Shown: positions 23,022-36,427, numbered from the stretch's first letter. The stretch: DNA of 64,000 nucleotides from Gnetum montanum (GCA_015680685.1 MNCI01009104.1:444867-508866), one strand, 5' to 3'. Program-made: numbers and translations. The notes: generated by a model from the sequence alone, not told the origin.

Positions 23022-23385
23022 GTTCCATGTATCATGTACAACAATACAAGGTTCAATTGTATGCAAAAACTCTAGTCTATTAAAAGCACATGAATAAAGA
23101 CATGCAGACAGTGTGAAAATGAATCAAAAAATCCAAAAGTACCTATATGCAATAGCCACAAAACAAAAGGACACCCACTGGCTGATAACTAATTTTGAGA
23201 GCAACACACTTTGCATGGAACCTACTAAGAGCTTAACTTGTGCCTCTGTTGAAGGCATGGATGAACTGAAGCAAGTTCATCACCAACTCTCCGATGATGA
23301 ACTTGATGATACCAATTGGGGAGAGTTGTAAATCCATAACAATTTTAAATAAAAGCTCTTAGAGTTAAAAACTCTACCTACTATC

Positions 23386-25060
23386 ATGGAATATGCATTT
23401 TTGAAAAATGGCAAGCTAATGATAATCAATGCTAATCTTGCTCCTAAGCAAAAAAGGATGTTGTTGAAGGTGGTCAACAAATAGTCAACAACCTTTACTT
23501 GGTCATATCCTAAACTCGCAGGGATTAACCCTAGGATATGCCAACGTTACATCTATACCAATCTGGCCATAAAGCCAAAGGAGCAACTGAAGTAGTGGCT
23601 AAACCCCAAATTGAAATAGGTCGTGAAAGAGGAAATTGAACAACTTCTTAAGGTGAGGTTCATCTATCCAATTGCAGATAGTGATTGGGTTAGCCCACTT
23701 GTAATTATGCCAAAGAAAGATGGAAAATGACAGGTCTATATTGATTTCAAGCTATTGAACATGGCAACATTCAAAGATCATTTTCCATTACCATTTGTGA
23801 ACCATGTATTGGATTCTATTTCTACGCATTTCTATTATAAATTTTCATATGGTTATAGTGGCTATAACCAAATTCAAATCACACTCAAGGATCAAGCCAA
23901 AACAACATTCACAAGTTCTTAGGGGACTTCTACATATCCTAAGATACCCTTTGGTCTATACAATGCCCCTACAACTTTCCAATGATTGGTCCTAAGCATT
24001 TTTTAGTAGCAAATTGGTAGTTGGGTGGAAGTCTTCAAGGATGACCTCTCCACCTATGATGCTACATTCGAGCAAGCCTTGGACCACCTTTAGCAAGTGC
24101 TTAAAAGGTGAATGGAGATTAATATTTGGCTTAATTGGCAAAAGATCCATCTCATGGTCCATGAGGGCATTATGTTGGGACACGGAATTTCTCAAGAAGG
24201 GATTGATGTGTACCCTAAAAAGATTTAGATCATTCAAGGAATAACTTGTCAACTAAAAATTGTTAAAGTTGTCTGGTCATTCTTTGGACACACTGGCTAC
24301 TATCAACAATTAATAAAGAATTCTTCTAAGACCAAAAAATTATTGTTTGAGCTCACAAAGAAAAATGATCCATTCATATGAACCAAGGAATGTGAAAAGA
24401 CATTTCAACAACTTAAGGAAAAGCTTGTAGAGACTTCAATTCTACAAGCACTTAATTGATCCTATCAATTTCACATCATGATAGATGCATCAAACTATGC
24501 CTTAAGAGCTATGCTTATGCAGTTGGATGATCAAAAATGTCCATATTACATCCACTACACAAGTCAAAGCATTATGGGTACGTAGCTCAATTACACCACG
24601 ACGGAGAAAGAGTTGATGGTTGTGCTACATGCTTTGGAAAAGTTTAGGCACTATGTGCTTGGATATAAGGTGTTTGTGCACACTAACCACAATGCCATTC
24701 ACTTGCTAATGAATAAACCAACAATGAGCCCTCATGTCATACAGTGGCTAGTGATCTTACAAGATTTTGATCTCACAATGGTAGATAGAAAGGAGACTAA
24801 GAATGTGGTCACTAATCACTTATCTTGGTTACGATGGGACAAAAAAGAGGATGAGAGCCCACGTTTTGGTCAATTTTTTGATGAATTCCTCTTTGCTGGC
24901 ACAATAAATGAATAAGTGTCTACAAAACCAAAATGGTACAATGACATCCTCACTTATCTTCTCACTCAAGAGATGCCATAAGAGTTAGACTAGTGAAAGA
25001 AACAACAGTTTCTTCATTAGGCCAAATGCTTCATGGAGATTAACAAACACCTTTACAAGG
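23386..25060 (+). pseudogene. Reverse transcriptase-RNase H of element E
   Basis: One frame from 23386 carries the RT, with stops that are TAG or TGA. Motifs are YPIADSDWVSPLVIMPKKDG (about 23665), YIDFKLLN, GYSGYNQIQI and the active site FKDD at 24034-24045, where the usual YxDD Tyr is Phe. RNase H follows: MIDASNYALRAM (about 24479), TTEKELMVVLHALEKFRHY (about 24598) and VHTNHNAIHLL, where the third catalytic Asp is Asn. An acidic tether ends at 24915, and pol codons continue to 25055 (EINKHLYK), where element B interrupts it. Frame shifts by one near 24590. Inactive. Confidence 0.9.
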
Positions 25061-26054
25061 TGATGAGCAGTGAGGTACCCCTACACCCAACCATATGAAT
25101 CACAAGTGTTCATGCATGATCCAATCAAATTCCATGGATGAGACTAGTTGTGCATTTAAATTGTTATGCCTTGATTGTAGTTTTCTATCTTCCCACTTGG
25201 ACTAGTGGTAGCTTTATCATGTATGGTTTAGTCCAAAGTAAGGCATATGATGATTGATGTTGTTGTGACCTTATGCTATTACTAACAATAATAGAGAAAT
25301 TAATTATTTAATCTAATTAACACTGGAAAGTAAAGTCTAAGCTAGCCTATGGGTGATGAGTGTCCATTCCCAGCTTGCTGTACATGTCCTGAACCCACGT
25401 ATCCACTACTAGGATGACCAAAAACTATGCTACTAGGCAAACCAAACAATAATGCTACTAGGATTACCAAGCAAATACATGTTTACACTCAAAATTGCTC
25501 ACGCTCATTTTTCCAATTCATTAATATGCATGAAAATGTAAATATTAACTAAGTACATCAAAAGTAAATTGCATGTAAAGTAAATCTAATCTAAGTCAAA
25601 GTGCTGCAATGAATAAGAATCAGTCTCGATCTTATTGTCATTCATGGAATGTGTCCAAGTACATTGCCATTCAAATAAGACAGCATACAACTGACTCAAA
25701 TCCACACTACAGGCACTCACTAATTATTCTCTAAGACTACAAAATAAAATTGCAAGAGTTTGGCTACTCATTGAAAAAACTCTATCCAAACCATGTGCCC
25801 AAGTGCTAGATTTATAGGCCATTGTACATCCCATGATATTGGATATCCAACATCACATCTTGGCCCCTAATATCAGACATCTGATATTGGAGCTAACAGA
25901 AATTAACTTTTTATTCAAAAAATGCATCAAGACATCTACCTCGACATGACTATGTCAACATAGCCAACAAATGCGATGACATGCGTCAAGGCATCTACAT
26001 TAAGGCATCTACCTCAACATGGTTGCCTCAACATAGCCAACCAATGCTTCATCA
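25061..26054 (-). repeat. 3' LTR of element B
   Basis: The plus-strand text runs from TGATGAGCAGTGAGG to TTCATCA (994 bp), and matches 31042-32075. Just inside, the minus strand has GGGGGTA, a likely polypurine tract (26055-26061). Confidence 0.9.
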
Positions 26055-28272
26055 TACCCCCATGAATGAGTAAAAACTTGTCCTCAAGTTAACAAGATAA
26101 GATCGAGCTTTCTTTGCAAAAAATTTGGAATGATGGGATTATTGACTAATGCTAACTACTGATTGACTCTGAGTGCCTCATTACAAAATTTTATTTGAGT
26201 GGATGCATACAAAATGACAAAGTGATAAAAATACTAGACAAGCATTGAAGATTACAAAATTTTCAGAGGTCTTCAAAAATCTACTGAAGATGATTCTTCT
26301 TATTGCCACTAGTGATGGCAAACTTCCAACATTGATTGTTATGTCGAAGCTTCTTTGGTTATGCAGAACATTCTTAAAGGATGGACTGAAATTTCTTCTC
26401 ATCATCCCATAGATCTAGCAAACTTGTGAAGTTTGAGTTGTTATCTTGTACATGCTATAATTTGTCCATGGGCATATCCTCCATTGTCCTCCTCTTGGCT
26501 TTGTTTTCGTTCTTGGAAAAAGACCTTCTTTCTTAGGCATTTCTTTTAGCATCACTTGTAGTTACCAAAGAATCAACATTAGTTTTGGTAAATTCTTCCT
26601 TAATAATCAGCCCTTTTTAGATTCCTTAGTTTGTGTTTAAGCATAAAATGATTACAGCATATTATGCCCAGGGCTATGAGGTAACTAAAATCATAAGGAT
26701 ATTCACATTATTTTGATCAATTACTATTAGTTACCATGATGTTAAAAAATATGATGTTATAAAAATTTCAAAGAAGACATCCCTAGCCCCCATGACTCAT
26801 AAGCATAACTCCAGAAGCACATAAGTGTTCAAACAATTGAAACCAAAGGTCTAATATAGAAGATGGCCAAGAAATATTAATGGATATGGAAATAGAAAAG
26901 TAGGAAAAATTAATGAAATAGATGAGAAGTAGTCCCAAAATCATGCATAAATTCAGAGAAACCATCATTGATGTTTTGGAAGATGTAAAGGTTAGTTCAA
27001 AGCCATGATCAATAGAAGTTATGCAATTGGGTCGTCCCCAAAGTAGGCTCTTACCATAATGCCTTCGCATAACCACTTCTATTAATGTCCATGGGCACTC
27101 GAGAAGTTAAATGTTGACCATGCCTTTATTTCAAACAACACACAACTGCTATGGCTAGGGTGTTGCACTATGCTACACAAAACCAAAAGGCTCATAATTG
27201 CATGTAGCAATGAGGTGAATAATGGAATGAGAAGGGATTGCAGAGATTGGGATGTAAGGTACTTGCCATGTCCACAATAGGTTCTTGTGAAAAATGTGAT
27301 TAAAATGATCAACATACCTATCCATCCAAGTTCAAACTAAGTCCATACAATGAACAGTGACCTCGTGTTGATGTGTTCCTTCCTATCAACCAACATGAGT
27401 CCATAACCACCACAAAGAATAATGATCACTCCAAGAGAAAAGAAAAGAGAAGAAGGAAGGGCCTTAGTTAGAGGGGCATGTTTAGACATGGGTAACATGT
27501 CTTTCCAACCCCATAACCAATGCTTGTAGCCCATTATTCTTGTTTTTTTTTTTTAAATTTCTCTCTTTTTTTTTTTAATTTTTGGATGGGAACCACACCA
27601 TGCAAAGACAGAGCTTCCTATTTAGTAATCGATGAAGGAGTGATGATACATTCCACGAGGAGTCATAAACCACATGAAAGAAGTCAAAAAGATAACCCAA
27701 CAAGTCCCCTTGAGGTCACACCCTTTTCCATTACCACTTGGTCATTCCCTCTTACTTTAAGCTATAGTGTTCATTGATTAATTTTAGTTTCATACAAAAA
27801 GAACCAAATTTTTTCCATGAAAAAGACCTTTTATTTAGAGAATGGGAGAGATGGATGAGGTGGTCTCACTACTTTACACAATTACTTACCCAATCATCTT
27901 AATAGCATAATACAAAAGCCCAACACATAGCATTGACTTCTGCATCATGACTTGGCATTTTTATTAATAAAAACATGAAATACATTCATAAAGAAAAAAG
28001 ATAATGACTCAAGAAAAGAGAAAAATATAAAGAAAAGAAAAATATTAAGAAATGGAAAACATATGAAGAATCAGAAAATTTTGAAAGAAATAGGAAAATG
28101 ATAAATAATTGTAAAATAAAAAAAATATGAAAAATACTTATTTGTTCCTAAACCAAGATGTAGCATCTGCCCCACAATTAATCTTATTACCACACATTCA
28201 GGAGATGGACCGCATAATCCCCTAGTTAGACACCACTAATTTATCATCTATCACCATTATTAATTTAATTAA
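26055..28272 (-). mobile_element. 3' noncoding region of element B
   Basis: This is the reverse complement of the 6391-8609 region of element A over nearly its full length (26510-26570 matches 8110-8170; 28140-28220 matches 6430-6520). No gene is present; short ORFs on both strands are not shared in frame between A and B. Confidence 0.7.
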
Positions 28273-30907
28273 TCATGTGGTAACACATCTAACATTAGTG
28301 ATAGTCTCATTTAGATCATTCAAAGATGTATCTTCCTCGAGACTTAAAGGTATTTCCATTTTGGGGGGTCCATATGTGTTTGCTTCCTCTTCTTGATTTT
28401 CTATTTGAATTCCCAAGTTTCTATGTTTCATATCCTTTTCTAGTGTATAATCAAAGTCTAGAACCAATATCCTCTATTTAATATCCCCTGTTTGGTCCAT
28501 TTTCTTAAGTCTAGAACTAATAAGTGAATTAATTATGTCCATGCATCTTTGAAACAATTTTATATTCTCATTTTCAAGCCATTGGGTATCTTCTCGTTTA
28601 GTGGCTACTATGTAGATTGGTTTTTGCTCATGCACTTTCTCCTAAACTTTGTTGTGGATTGTGTTAATATTTTGAATTTCTGGCCCACAATTGCACCCTT
28701 TACTATTAGTGATGCATTGATTTTTCTGTCTCTCTACAATGATAGGTTTATCGTTTATGTCTTATGTTGGCTTGGTGATGGTTGGCTTTTTTGTATGATT
28801 AGGAGACATTGTTCCAACAAGGAAGGGTGTTACACCAAATTGGCCTTGTGCTGGTTTTGATGTGCTAGTAAGTCTACATGTTTTGTGCTTGTGTGAGGAA
28901 ACTACCCTAAATAAAGGATGTTTTCGAGGTTGTGGTTGAGATCTACTAGCATTATCATTTTCATGTACATAGCACAAGTGACATTATTTCATTGATGTTG
29001 TGATCCCAAACCTTCTTGTGTTATTGGCGGTGACATATGGTGGAGGTGAGTATGAAAATATTGAGGATATGATGTAGGGTGAGAGGTGTGAGGTGGTGAT
29101 CTCATATAAGATGTTGCAGGTTGATGATATTCAGGAGAGTATTAGTAGTAGTTTGAGGTAGAGAAAGTGGAATTAGTCAGGGAAACAAGTTGTTGAACAT
29201 AATATTCATATGGGTTCAGTTGGTAATAAGGGTAGTGTTAGTTTAATGATGGACTCCCCCATGACTGTGGGTTTTCCCACTGCAGTTGATAGTAGTTTTG
29301 AGGCTGATAAGAAGTCCCATTAGGATAGTATAGTTGGTTGTAGGACTGTCTATAATTACCTTATGAGTAAGGTAATTTCCTAGGCATTTGCTTTTGTACA
29401 AAATTTGGATTCAATGCAAAAGCCCAATACTCGTGTAGATGTAACATGATTGGGTAATATTCCTTTGGATGGTCATACAGGTAAATGTCACATCCATCAT
29501 CCTCTTCAACGGTTGAATCTATAGCCTCTTCTTCTATGGTCATTTTCTCTTTTTGCTAATAAGTGTTCCTAGCTATTTCTTGGTTCTTTTTCCTTCTTTT
29601 GTTGTGATCACTTAATTTGTTTTGTGTTACTCTCTCCTATATGGTTTCTACACAAGTTATAACTTTTTCATTTATCCATTCCAACATCTTATCCAACTTT
29701 GCTTCAAGCTCAATGAGAGCTACTTCTTTTTCCTCATCATAGATATAGACCCTCTTCTTTTGAAGAGTTGGATCCCAGTCATTTTCCTCTACATTCTCTC
29801 ATTTTCATAGCTATTTTTCTTCTTTTGTCACTTGCCTAATTAGCCTTTTTATATGATGGATTCCTAGTTTATATAATTGACCTTGAGCATACATCCAAAG
29901 GGTCTCTCTCATTTCATTAGGAAGCCCATCTATGATGTGAAAAGTTGCTCTTTTTGAGAGAAATCATGGTGGGGACATCTATGTAGTAGCAAATAGTATC
30001 TATCCAAAGCCACATCCAAGGGTTCATGATTTTCTTACTTCCACTCTTGGATTTATTTTCTTACATTGGACACTCTCACATAGGTTTGGTATTTTTCATT
30101 GAAAAGTTCTAGCATTGTGGACCACTGGTGGATGGAACTTGGTTCCAACAATCTATACCAACTTTCAGCTTCATCGATTAGTGTCTGAGGAAAGAGCTTA
30201 AGCTTTTGCCACCTTCTTTCAATTTTGTATAAGACAAGAGCATCATGGAAGGCTTGTAGATGATGTTGAGGATTAGAATCATAGCCTCTTGCAAACTTAG
30301 GGATATTATTCATATCAAGGTTGGGTAGGCAACTTTCCTTGCCATGCTATGAGGTATCTTAATTACCTCTATGATCTACATCAAGCTCTTAGTGGCCAAC
30401 AAGGATTCATTGTCATCAGACATGTTATGATGAAAATTTCTATTTCTATTCATTTGATTGTGACAATCTTGTCTATACTCATTTTGATGTCTTTGATTTT
30501 ACCCTTGGGTTCAATTTGTATCCTTATCTTGATCCCCTAATAAAGCTCTATCTCTATACCTATGTTCATCTTCATTAGGACTAGATGTTGAAGAGGAAGA
30601 AAAAGATGAGGAGCTAGGAGAATTGCCATGGCTTCTATAGCTCTTCCTTTCGTCCTTTGATTTATCTTGTCTAGGTTTAGAAGAGGTCCTAAGCCTTGAG
30701 GTCTTCCTTGATCTAGGACTTACTTCATCTTCTCTAGAATTTTCTACATTAGTTGAACATAGTCTTTGAGTGTAGTAAGGATCTAAATGGGCATAGGAAA
30801 ACCTTGCTTAAGGTTGTTCACTCTAATTTTCTTCAGTATAGATCCTATCATTTCCCCCATGAGAGCTTTCATCATGTGATGTAGTCTTGATCCTATGTGA
30901 AGAAGAC
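28273..30907 (-). pseudogene. gag of element B
   Basis: The likely start is ATG at 30907 (MSSSHRIKTTS), followed by a Ser/Arg-rich leader (30790-30540). The capsid region at 30313 begins MNNIPKFARGYDSNPQHH and includes RRWQKLKLFPQTLIDEAESW and SSIHQWSTMLELFNEKYQTY. A damaged zinc knuckle (CDIYLYDHPKEYYP, second and last Cys changed to Tyr) is near 29490, then a Tyr/Pro/Gln-rich region and an acidic end at 28467-28273. Several TAG stops and frameshifts. It parallels element A but retains the N-terminal leader that A lost. Confidence 0.8.
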
Positions 30908-31023
30908 ATGATTTTACCTAATAACGTGTGTGACTTAAAATATTAATATTTTCTAAAAGATAGATCATTAATACCTTTACAATGATCATGTATAATATAC
31001 CTAATCTAGATTACTAGCACCAT

Positions 31024-31041
31024 CCCCAGCAACAATGCTAA
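31024..31041 (-). promoter_or_regulatory. Primer binding site of element B
   Basis: On the minus strand TAGCATTGTTGCTGGGGA lies next to the 5' LTR, the same site as in element E with transitions. Confidence 0.65.
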
Positions 31042-32075
31042 TGATGAGCGATGAGGTACCCTTATGTCCAACCATACGAATCACAAGTGTTCACACACGA
31101 TCCAGTATAATTCCATGGATGGGACTAGTTGTGCATCTAAGTTGTCATGCCTTGATTGTAGTTCACTATCTTCCCACTTAGACTAATGGTAGCTTTGTCA
31201 CGTATGATTTAGTCCAAAGTCAGGCATATGATGATTGATGTTGTTGTTGCCTTATGTTATTCCTAATGATAATAGAGAAATTAATTATTTAATCTAATTA
31301 ATAATGGAAAGTAAAGTTTAAACTAGTCTACAGGAGATGAGTATCCATTCCCAGCTTGTCGTACACGTTTTAAAGCCACATATCCACTACTAGGATTATC
31401 AAGTGCTATGCTACTAGGTGAACCAAATAATAATGTTGTTGGGGTTACCATGCAAATACATGCTTATGCTCGAAAGTGGCCACATTCATTCTACCAATTC
31501 ATTAATATGCATAAAAATGTAAATATTAACTAAGTACATGAAAAGTAAATTCAATGGAAAGTAAATATAATCAAAGTCAAAGTGCTACAATGAATAAGAA
31601 TCAATCTTGATCTTATTGTCATTCACAAAATGTGTTCAGGTACATTGCCACTCAAATAAGACACTGTGCAACTGACTCAGATCCACACTACGACTGCTCA
31701 TTGATAATTTTCTAAGACTATGAAATAAAACTGCAAGAGTTCGGCTACTCTATTAGCAAAACTCTATCCAAACCATGTGCCCAAGAACTATATTTATAGG
31801 CCGATATTCATCCCATGATATTAGATATCTGACATCACATCTTGGTACCTGAGATTGGGTATCTGATATTGGACATTCAATATTGGAGTTAACAAAATTT
31901 AACTTTTTATTCAAATAGATGTGACTACATGCATCAAGGAATCTACTTCAACACGGTTGCATCAATGTAGCTAGTAAATGCAACGACATGCTTCAAGGCA
32001 TCTACGTCAAGGCATCTACGTTGAGTCATCTACCTCAACATGGCTGTGTTAATGTAGCCAACTGATGTTTCATCA
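31042..32075 (-). repeat. 5' LTR of element B
   Basis: TGATGAGCGATGAGG to TTCATCA on the plus strand (1034 bp). It pairs with 25061-26054 in the same orientation; the two differ by scattered substitutions and a few indels. Confidence 0.9.
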
Positions 32076-32083
32076 CAAGTGTA

Positions 32084-33250
32084 TGTTGATGGCCTAGTTC
32101 GTTGATGTGTTCCTGATGTTAAACAACTGCATGTTCTTCAAGATGCTCATGAGGGCCTATGTGGGGGCCATTATGCAAGGACATGCATAGTCATTAAAGT
32201 CCTAATGGTAGGGCACTATTGGCCAACAATCTTCAGGGATGCCCATTAATTCACTCGCTCTTGTGAATGCAGTCAACAAGACGATGGGATGACCACTCGA
32301 ATGGAGGGACCTCAGTAATGGATCCAACCATTAAAACCCTTCAACATCTAGGGCATAGACTTCATGGGTCTTATCACACCCATGTCAAATAGAAAGATGT
32401 ACATAATAGTCACTGTTGACTATTGTACAAATGGGTAGAAGCAATAATCGTTACCAATCGTACATCATCCACTACTACATGGTTTGTATAACAAAATGTT
32501 GTAAATATGTTTGAAATGCCACGTGCATTGATTTCTGATAATGGTACTCATTTTATAGGTGCTACCTTTTGTAAGCTCATGTGACACTTAGGGGCTGAGC
32601 ATAAATTAACGACACACTATCACCCCCAAGCCAACGATCAAGCTAAGGTTACCAATAGGGAGATCATGAAAATCTTAACAAAAACAATTAGCAAATATAG
32701 GAGAGATTGAAGCACAAAACTTAATGATGCCCTCTGGGCATACCACTCAACATGGAAACTCCCTATAGGCTACTCTCCCTATGAGCTGGTGTATGAAAAA
32801 TTACCAACTCTACCAATTCAATCCAAACTTTGTACACTTTCAATAGCTTGTGACCTTGAACTTGACCTAAGCCTAGCAAAAAAAGAGAGATTGATTAACC
32901 TTAACATGCTAGATGAGAATCGATTTGTAGCCCTATCCTTAAATGAAATGTACAAAGCTTTCAATAAACAACACCATGACCTTAGAATAAGAAAAGTGAA
33001 ATTCCAACCTAGAGATAAGGTTCTCTATTGGAACCCCACACACATACCTCAACAAACTAAGTTCTAGATGTTGTGGAAAGAATCTTACATTATTTATGAA
33101 AATTTTCCTTCTAGGACCATGTTAATCTACAAACCTGAGATCCAACATAAGAAATAGCTAGTTAACATGCAACAAGTCAAACCTTTCCATGAACCCATGC
33201 AAACTAGTGCAAACAATGCATCATCGAATGGACAACCATGCTCAATATTT
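32084..33250 (+). pseudogene. Integrase of element E
   Basis: The integrase joins the cDNA to host DNA. The zinc-binding HHCC region reads HEGLCGGHYA with a CxC pair (SCEC) near 32255. Catalytic motifs are GIDFMG (about 32350), ISDNGTHF (about 32530) and REIMKILT (about 32660), the D,D(35)E triad, spread over two or three frames. The C-terminal part at 32789-33067 includes HDLRIRKVKFQPRDKVLY. Many TAG stops and frameshifts. The first codons are separated from RNase H by the inserted element B. Confidence 0.8.
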
Positions 33251-33269
33251 TGGATCTCCTCCTTTCAAT

Positions 33270-35327
33270 TTAGTTATGAAGTAGATGGTCATCTATGCTA
33301 ATTATATAAATGACTTAGTTTTTCTACTTTTTTGTTTTATACTTTGTTTGTTTCTATACCATTTTTATTTTATACTATTATTTTTCCAAATCTTTTTTTA
33401 CAACATCATTTTTCTATTTTATTTTTCTTAAATATTTTGACAATTTCTTCTATACTTTACTTTATTTTGGTCTGAATGTTTCTTGTTTTCTAATAAACAT
33501 GCTTTATTGCCAACAAGAATTAGTGATGATGTAGTTGGTTACTAATGTTGGTTTGTACCTAATGTTTTTGATTGCTAATGTTTGGTTTTTATTTTTGAAT
33601 TTTGATGACCAATAACTAAGACAGGTTTCTTTTTCATGGAATAAATAGTGAGTCTAGGTCATCCACCCATCCATCAACTCTATGGTTTTCCTAGTTTTGG
33701 AAATATGAGATCCCTTTTTCATTAATAAAACTTTAACGAACTTGTGACCTTGGTAGTTTCCAAGGTTGGGAAAGATTCAAAGGTTTGAAAAGAGTGTAAC
33801 TTCAAAGGGATTCAATACTCTTTGTGCCTCTGTACTTGCATGAGTGCATGTGCATTTTCATGGATTTCTTACCATTCCATGTTGACTAATAATAAGAAGT
33901 TGAATAAGTTTTTGCATGGTGTGGTTCCCATTCAAAAATTGATGAAAAACATAAAATGTTTTTTAAAAAAACATGATGGGAATTCAAAACACTCCCTTAG
34001 ATAAAATAAATGGGCTACAAGCACTAGTTATGGGACTAGAAAGATATGTTGCCCATTCTTGAAGGTTCCCTTTGACTAAGGTCCTTTCTCACTTCTTACT
34101 TCTCTTTTCTTCTCAAATAAGAAATGGTGGTTATTTGTGGGAGCATTCTTGTGTCTTGAGGGGGTGGAGTGGTCCTAGAGTGGTGATGTGAAGTCACTAA
34201 AAGTGGTTTTGGTCTAGACTAAGGTTGGACTTTATTAGGTTATTTAACCATGAAATTTACAAGGGACTTCATGTGACCATGATTGGGACATCCATTCCAT
34301 TTTCTATCTTATTCATCATTGCTCTACATAACTCACCTCACTACTAGTTTTCATGTTTTTGTTTAATGTCTTAGTTTGACATGTTGAAATTCTTCGATAG
34401 ACTCTTTAGGTTTTGGCCCTTAACTTTTCGTAACCATTAATCAACTGTAGGGCCCATGAAATCCTTTGTTGAGGTTATGTAAGAAAAAAAAGGGCATAAG
34501 CTTGCTATGGGAAGGACCCACTTGCGTAGCTCTCGATTGGGCTAGTTAAGTTCCTTATCCTTAGACATCTTGGTAATCAATTATTTTGCATTCCCCATTA
34601 GTTGCATCCAACTATATGCTTCTTAATGCATTTCTACAATCATTCTACATTATTTGTGAACTCTAAAATGGTCTTCATGTATTTCGTTGTGTTCTTAGCT
34701 TATTGAGATTTCATTTGACTTCAATTTCATTCAAAAAATTCTTATATTTTTCTAATTTTGACTTGGTCAACAATGGTCAATAGCTGCATCAACTAGGCCT
34801 AGTCGATGCAGCTGACTGTGTCGACTAGGCCTCATCGACAAGGCCCAGTCGATGCATGGGAAGTATTCTATATATAGAGGCTATCACTTAGGATTTTTTT
34901 TTGCCATTTGCTTCAAACGTAAGGGGAGTTTTTGCAATTTTTTAAAGCCCAAAACCTTCTAGAGCTCATAACTTTCAAACTGTTTGTCTGATTCACTCCG
35001 TTCTTCAACCCTGTAGCTTTTAGAGGTACCCCTTACATCATGGGGGCCATAAACCTTAGGTTTATAATAGAAATTTTTTTAGAAATTTTCTAATTCCCCC
35101 ATGGGTTTAATGAATAAAATAATATTAAATGATCAACCTATGAGAGTTAAACCCTTCTAATACATTTTGATAACCTATCTAATCAGGTAATAATAAAATA
35201 ATATTAAAATAATTAAATAAGCCATGATCAAAACTTAGCCACATGTAACTACCTCAAGAGATAAGGTATCCCAAATGTTTCAAAGTTACACATTAAGTGT
35301 TAATCCTTGGTCATGTTGTGATTATAG
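33270..35327 (+). mobile_element. Spacer of element E with internal promoter-like sequence
   Basis: This noncoding block follows the integrase and ends at the MAPR-type start codon; it matches D 1715-3690 in reverse. It contains TATATATAGAGGC near 34869, preceded by GTCGATGCAGC/GTCGACTAGGCC repeats (34795-34855) of the same style as the U3 of the E LTR (19150-19250). That makes a promoter for the downstream ORF, or an old internal LTR, plausible. Confidence 0.55.
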
Positions 35328-35463
35328 ATGGCACCTAGACTGAAATGCCCACAACAAGGAGGACCATCTCAACCAAGGAACAAATGAGTAAGAGCTGGAA
35401 GGGAGCAGCAAGAATAATCCCAAGAGCAGGCAGTAGAAACTCATAAAACATGACCTCTTCTAG
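35328..35463 (+). pseudogene. Start of extra MAPR ORF in element E, truncated
   Basis: MAPRLKCPQQGGPSQPRNK at 35328 is homologous to the D ORF (minus, from 1714) for about 135 bases. It then joins directly to the middle of the E 3' LTR, so the rest of the ORF and the first part of that LTR are deleted. Confidence 0.6.
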
Positions 35464-36086
35464 AGGAGCACTGTTGTACCTAAGGACGGTAGTGTTTATG
35501 GAAATAAAGATGAGCTTTCTGATAAACCTTGCAACACTTTGAAATAGATTAATTGTTCATTTATGCATTTAATGTTTTATGTAATTTCCTTTATAGGTTT
35601 AAGTAATTAAGCTAAATTAAGCTAGATTAAATAGCGATTAATTAAGCACATAAGTACAACCACTTTGACCATACAATTGGTGCTTGGTAACCCCAGTAAC
35701 ACTTAATGTTTGGTAACCCAATAGTGTTAAACATGTTCAAGATGTGTATTGCAAGTGGGAACAAATGCTTATGTTAGGATTAGTTAGATGTAGCTACTTA
35801 GATTAAATTAGCAATTTAATTATTGTATTTTTATTCATTATTCTTTACCCTTAGGTGAATTAAAATACAAAACATAAAAATGATAAAAATCATATGCCTC
35901 AGTTACACTTAACCATACCTTTGCATTTCATAAGTGTAATTGGGAAGACAACAAGTGTAATGATCAATTTCACTTCCTAGAGACCAGTGTGCTTAGAAGG
36001 TTGTAAGTCCATAGAATTTGACTAGATCGTGCATGAACACTTGGTGATTCATATGGTTGGGCATAGGGTCTACTCACCGCTCATCA
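35464..36086 (+). repeat. 3' LTR of element E, 5'-truncated
   Basis: It matches 19405-20027 to the terminal CTCATCA. The first ~280 bases of the LTR (U3 with promoter) are absent. Confidence 0.8.
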
Positions 36087-36205
36087 ACATCCAAATTAGA
36101 ACTTTATAACTTAGAATTGTCCACTAAAATGGAACTCATAACTTGGAGTTTCTAAATCAAGAGTCTTACTTCTAGGCCTAGTTCAACTTTGAGCTTGTTG
36201 ATATT
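36087..36205 (-). repeat. SINE copy 2 (split by element E)
   Basis: Reverse complement of the family body: 'agaactttataactta', 'tggaactcataac' and 'agagtcttacttctaggc' correspond to the SINE at 62060-62225 and 63482-63685. Confidence 0.5.
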
Positions 36206-36427
36206 ATACATTGATGATAAGATTAAAGAATATTATATTAGAACATTTGGTCATTTTCTAAAAAACCTAGAAAGTTAACCTATCATAAAAGGTGACTTTA
36301 TTAAAGTTAAGGAGAAATGATAAAAATGTAGATGATTGAATGCTCAAGTACCATCATTATATTTCCTTATAATTCTTCTAAAGTATTTCTTTTATATTCC
36401 AACACTCAATAAAAAAGTAAACATCAC

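Larger units (their letters stand above)
25061..32075 (-). mobile_element. Gag-only gypsy element B (TR-GAG-like), nested in element E
   Basis: This is a complete minus-strand element: LTRs at 31042-32075 (5') and 25061-26054 (3'), primer site, gag, long noncoding region and polypurine tract, but no protease, RT or integrase. Flanks CAAGG and CAAGT agree with a 5-bp target duplication with one change. It splits element E between RNase H and the integrase zinc finger. It belongs to the same family as element A and depends on enzymes supplied in trans. Confidence 0.85.
19126..36086 (+). mobile_element. Ty3/gypsy element E, autonomous type, decayed, with element B nested inside
   Basis: The order is 5' LTR, primer binding site, gag, protease, RT-RNase H, [element B], integrase, spacer, truncated 3' LTR. 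RT before integrase marks it as Ty3/gypsy. The flanks ACATA (19121-19125) and ACATC (36087-36091) look like a 5-bp target duplication with one change. Gag and LTR ends are related to those of A and B, so E is a plausible former enzyme source for them. Confidence 0.8.
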
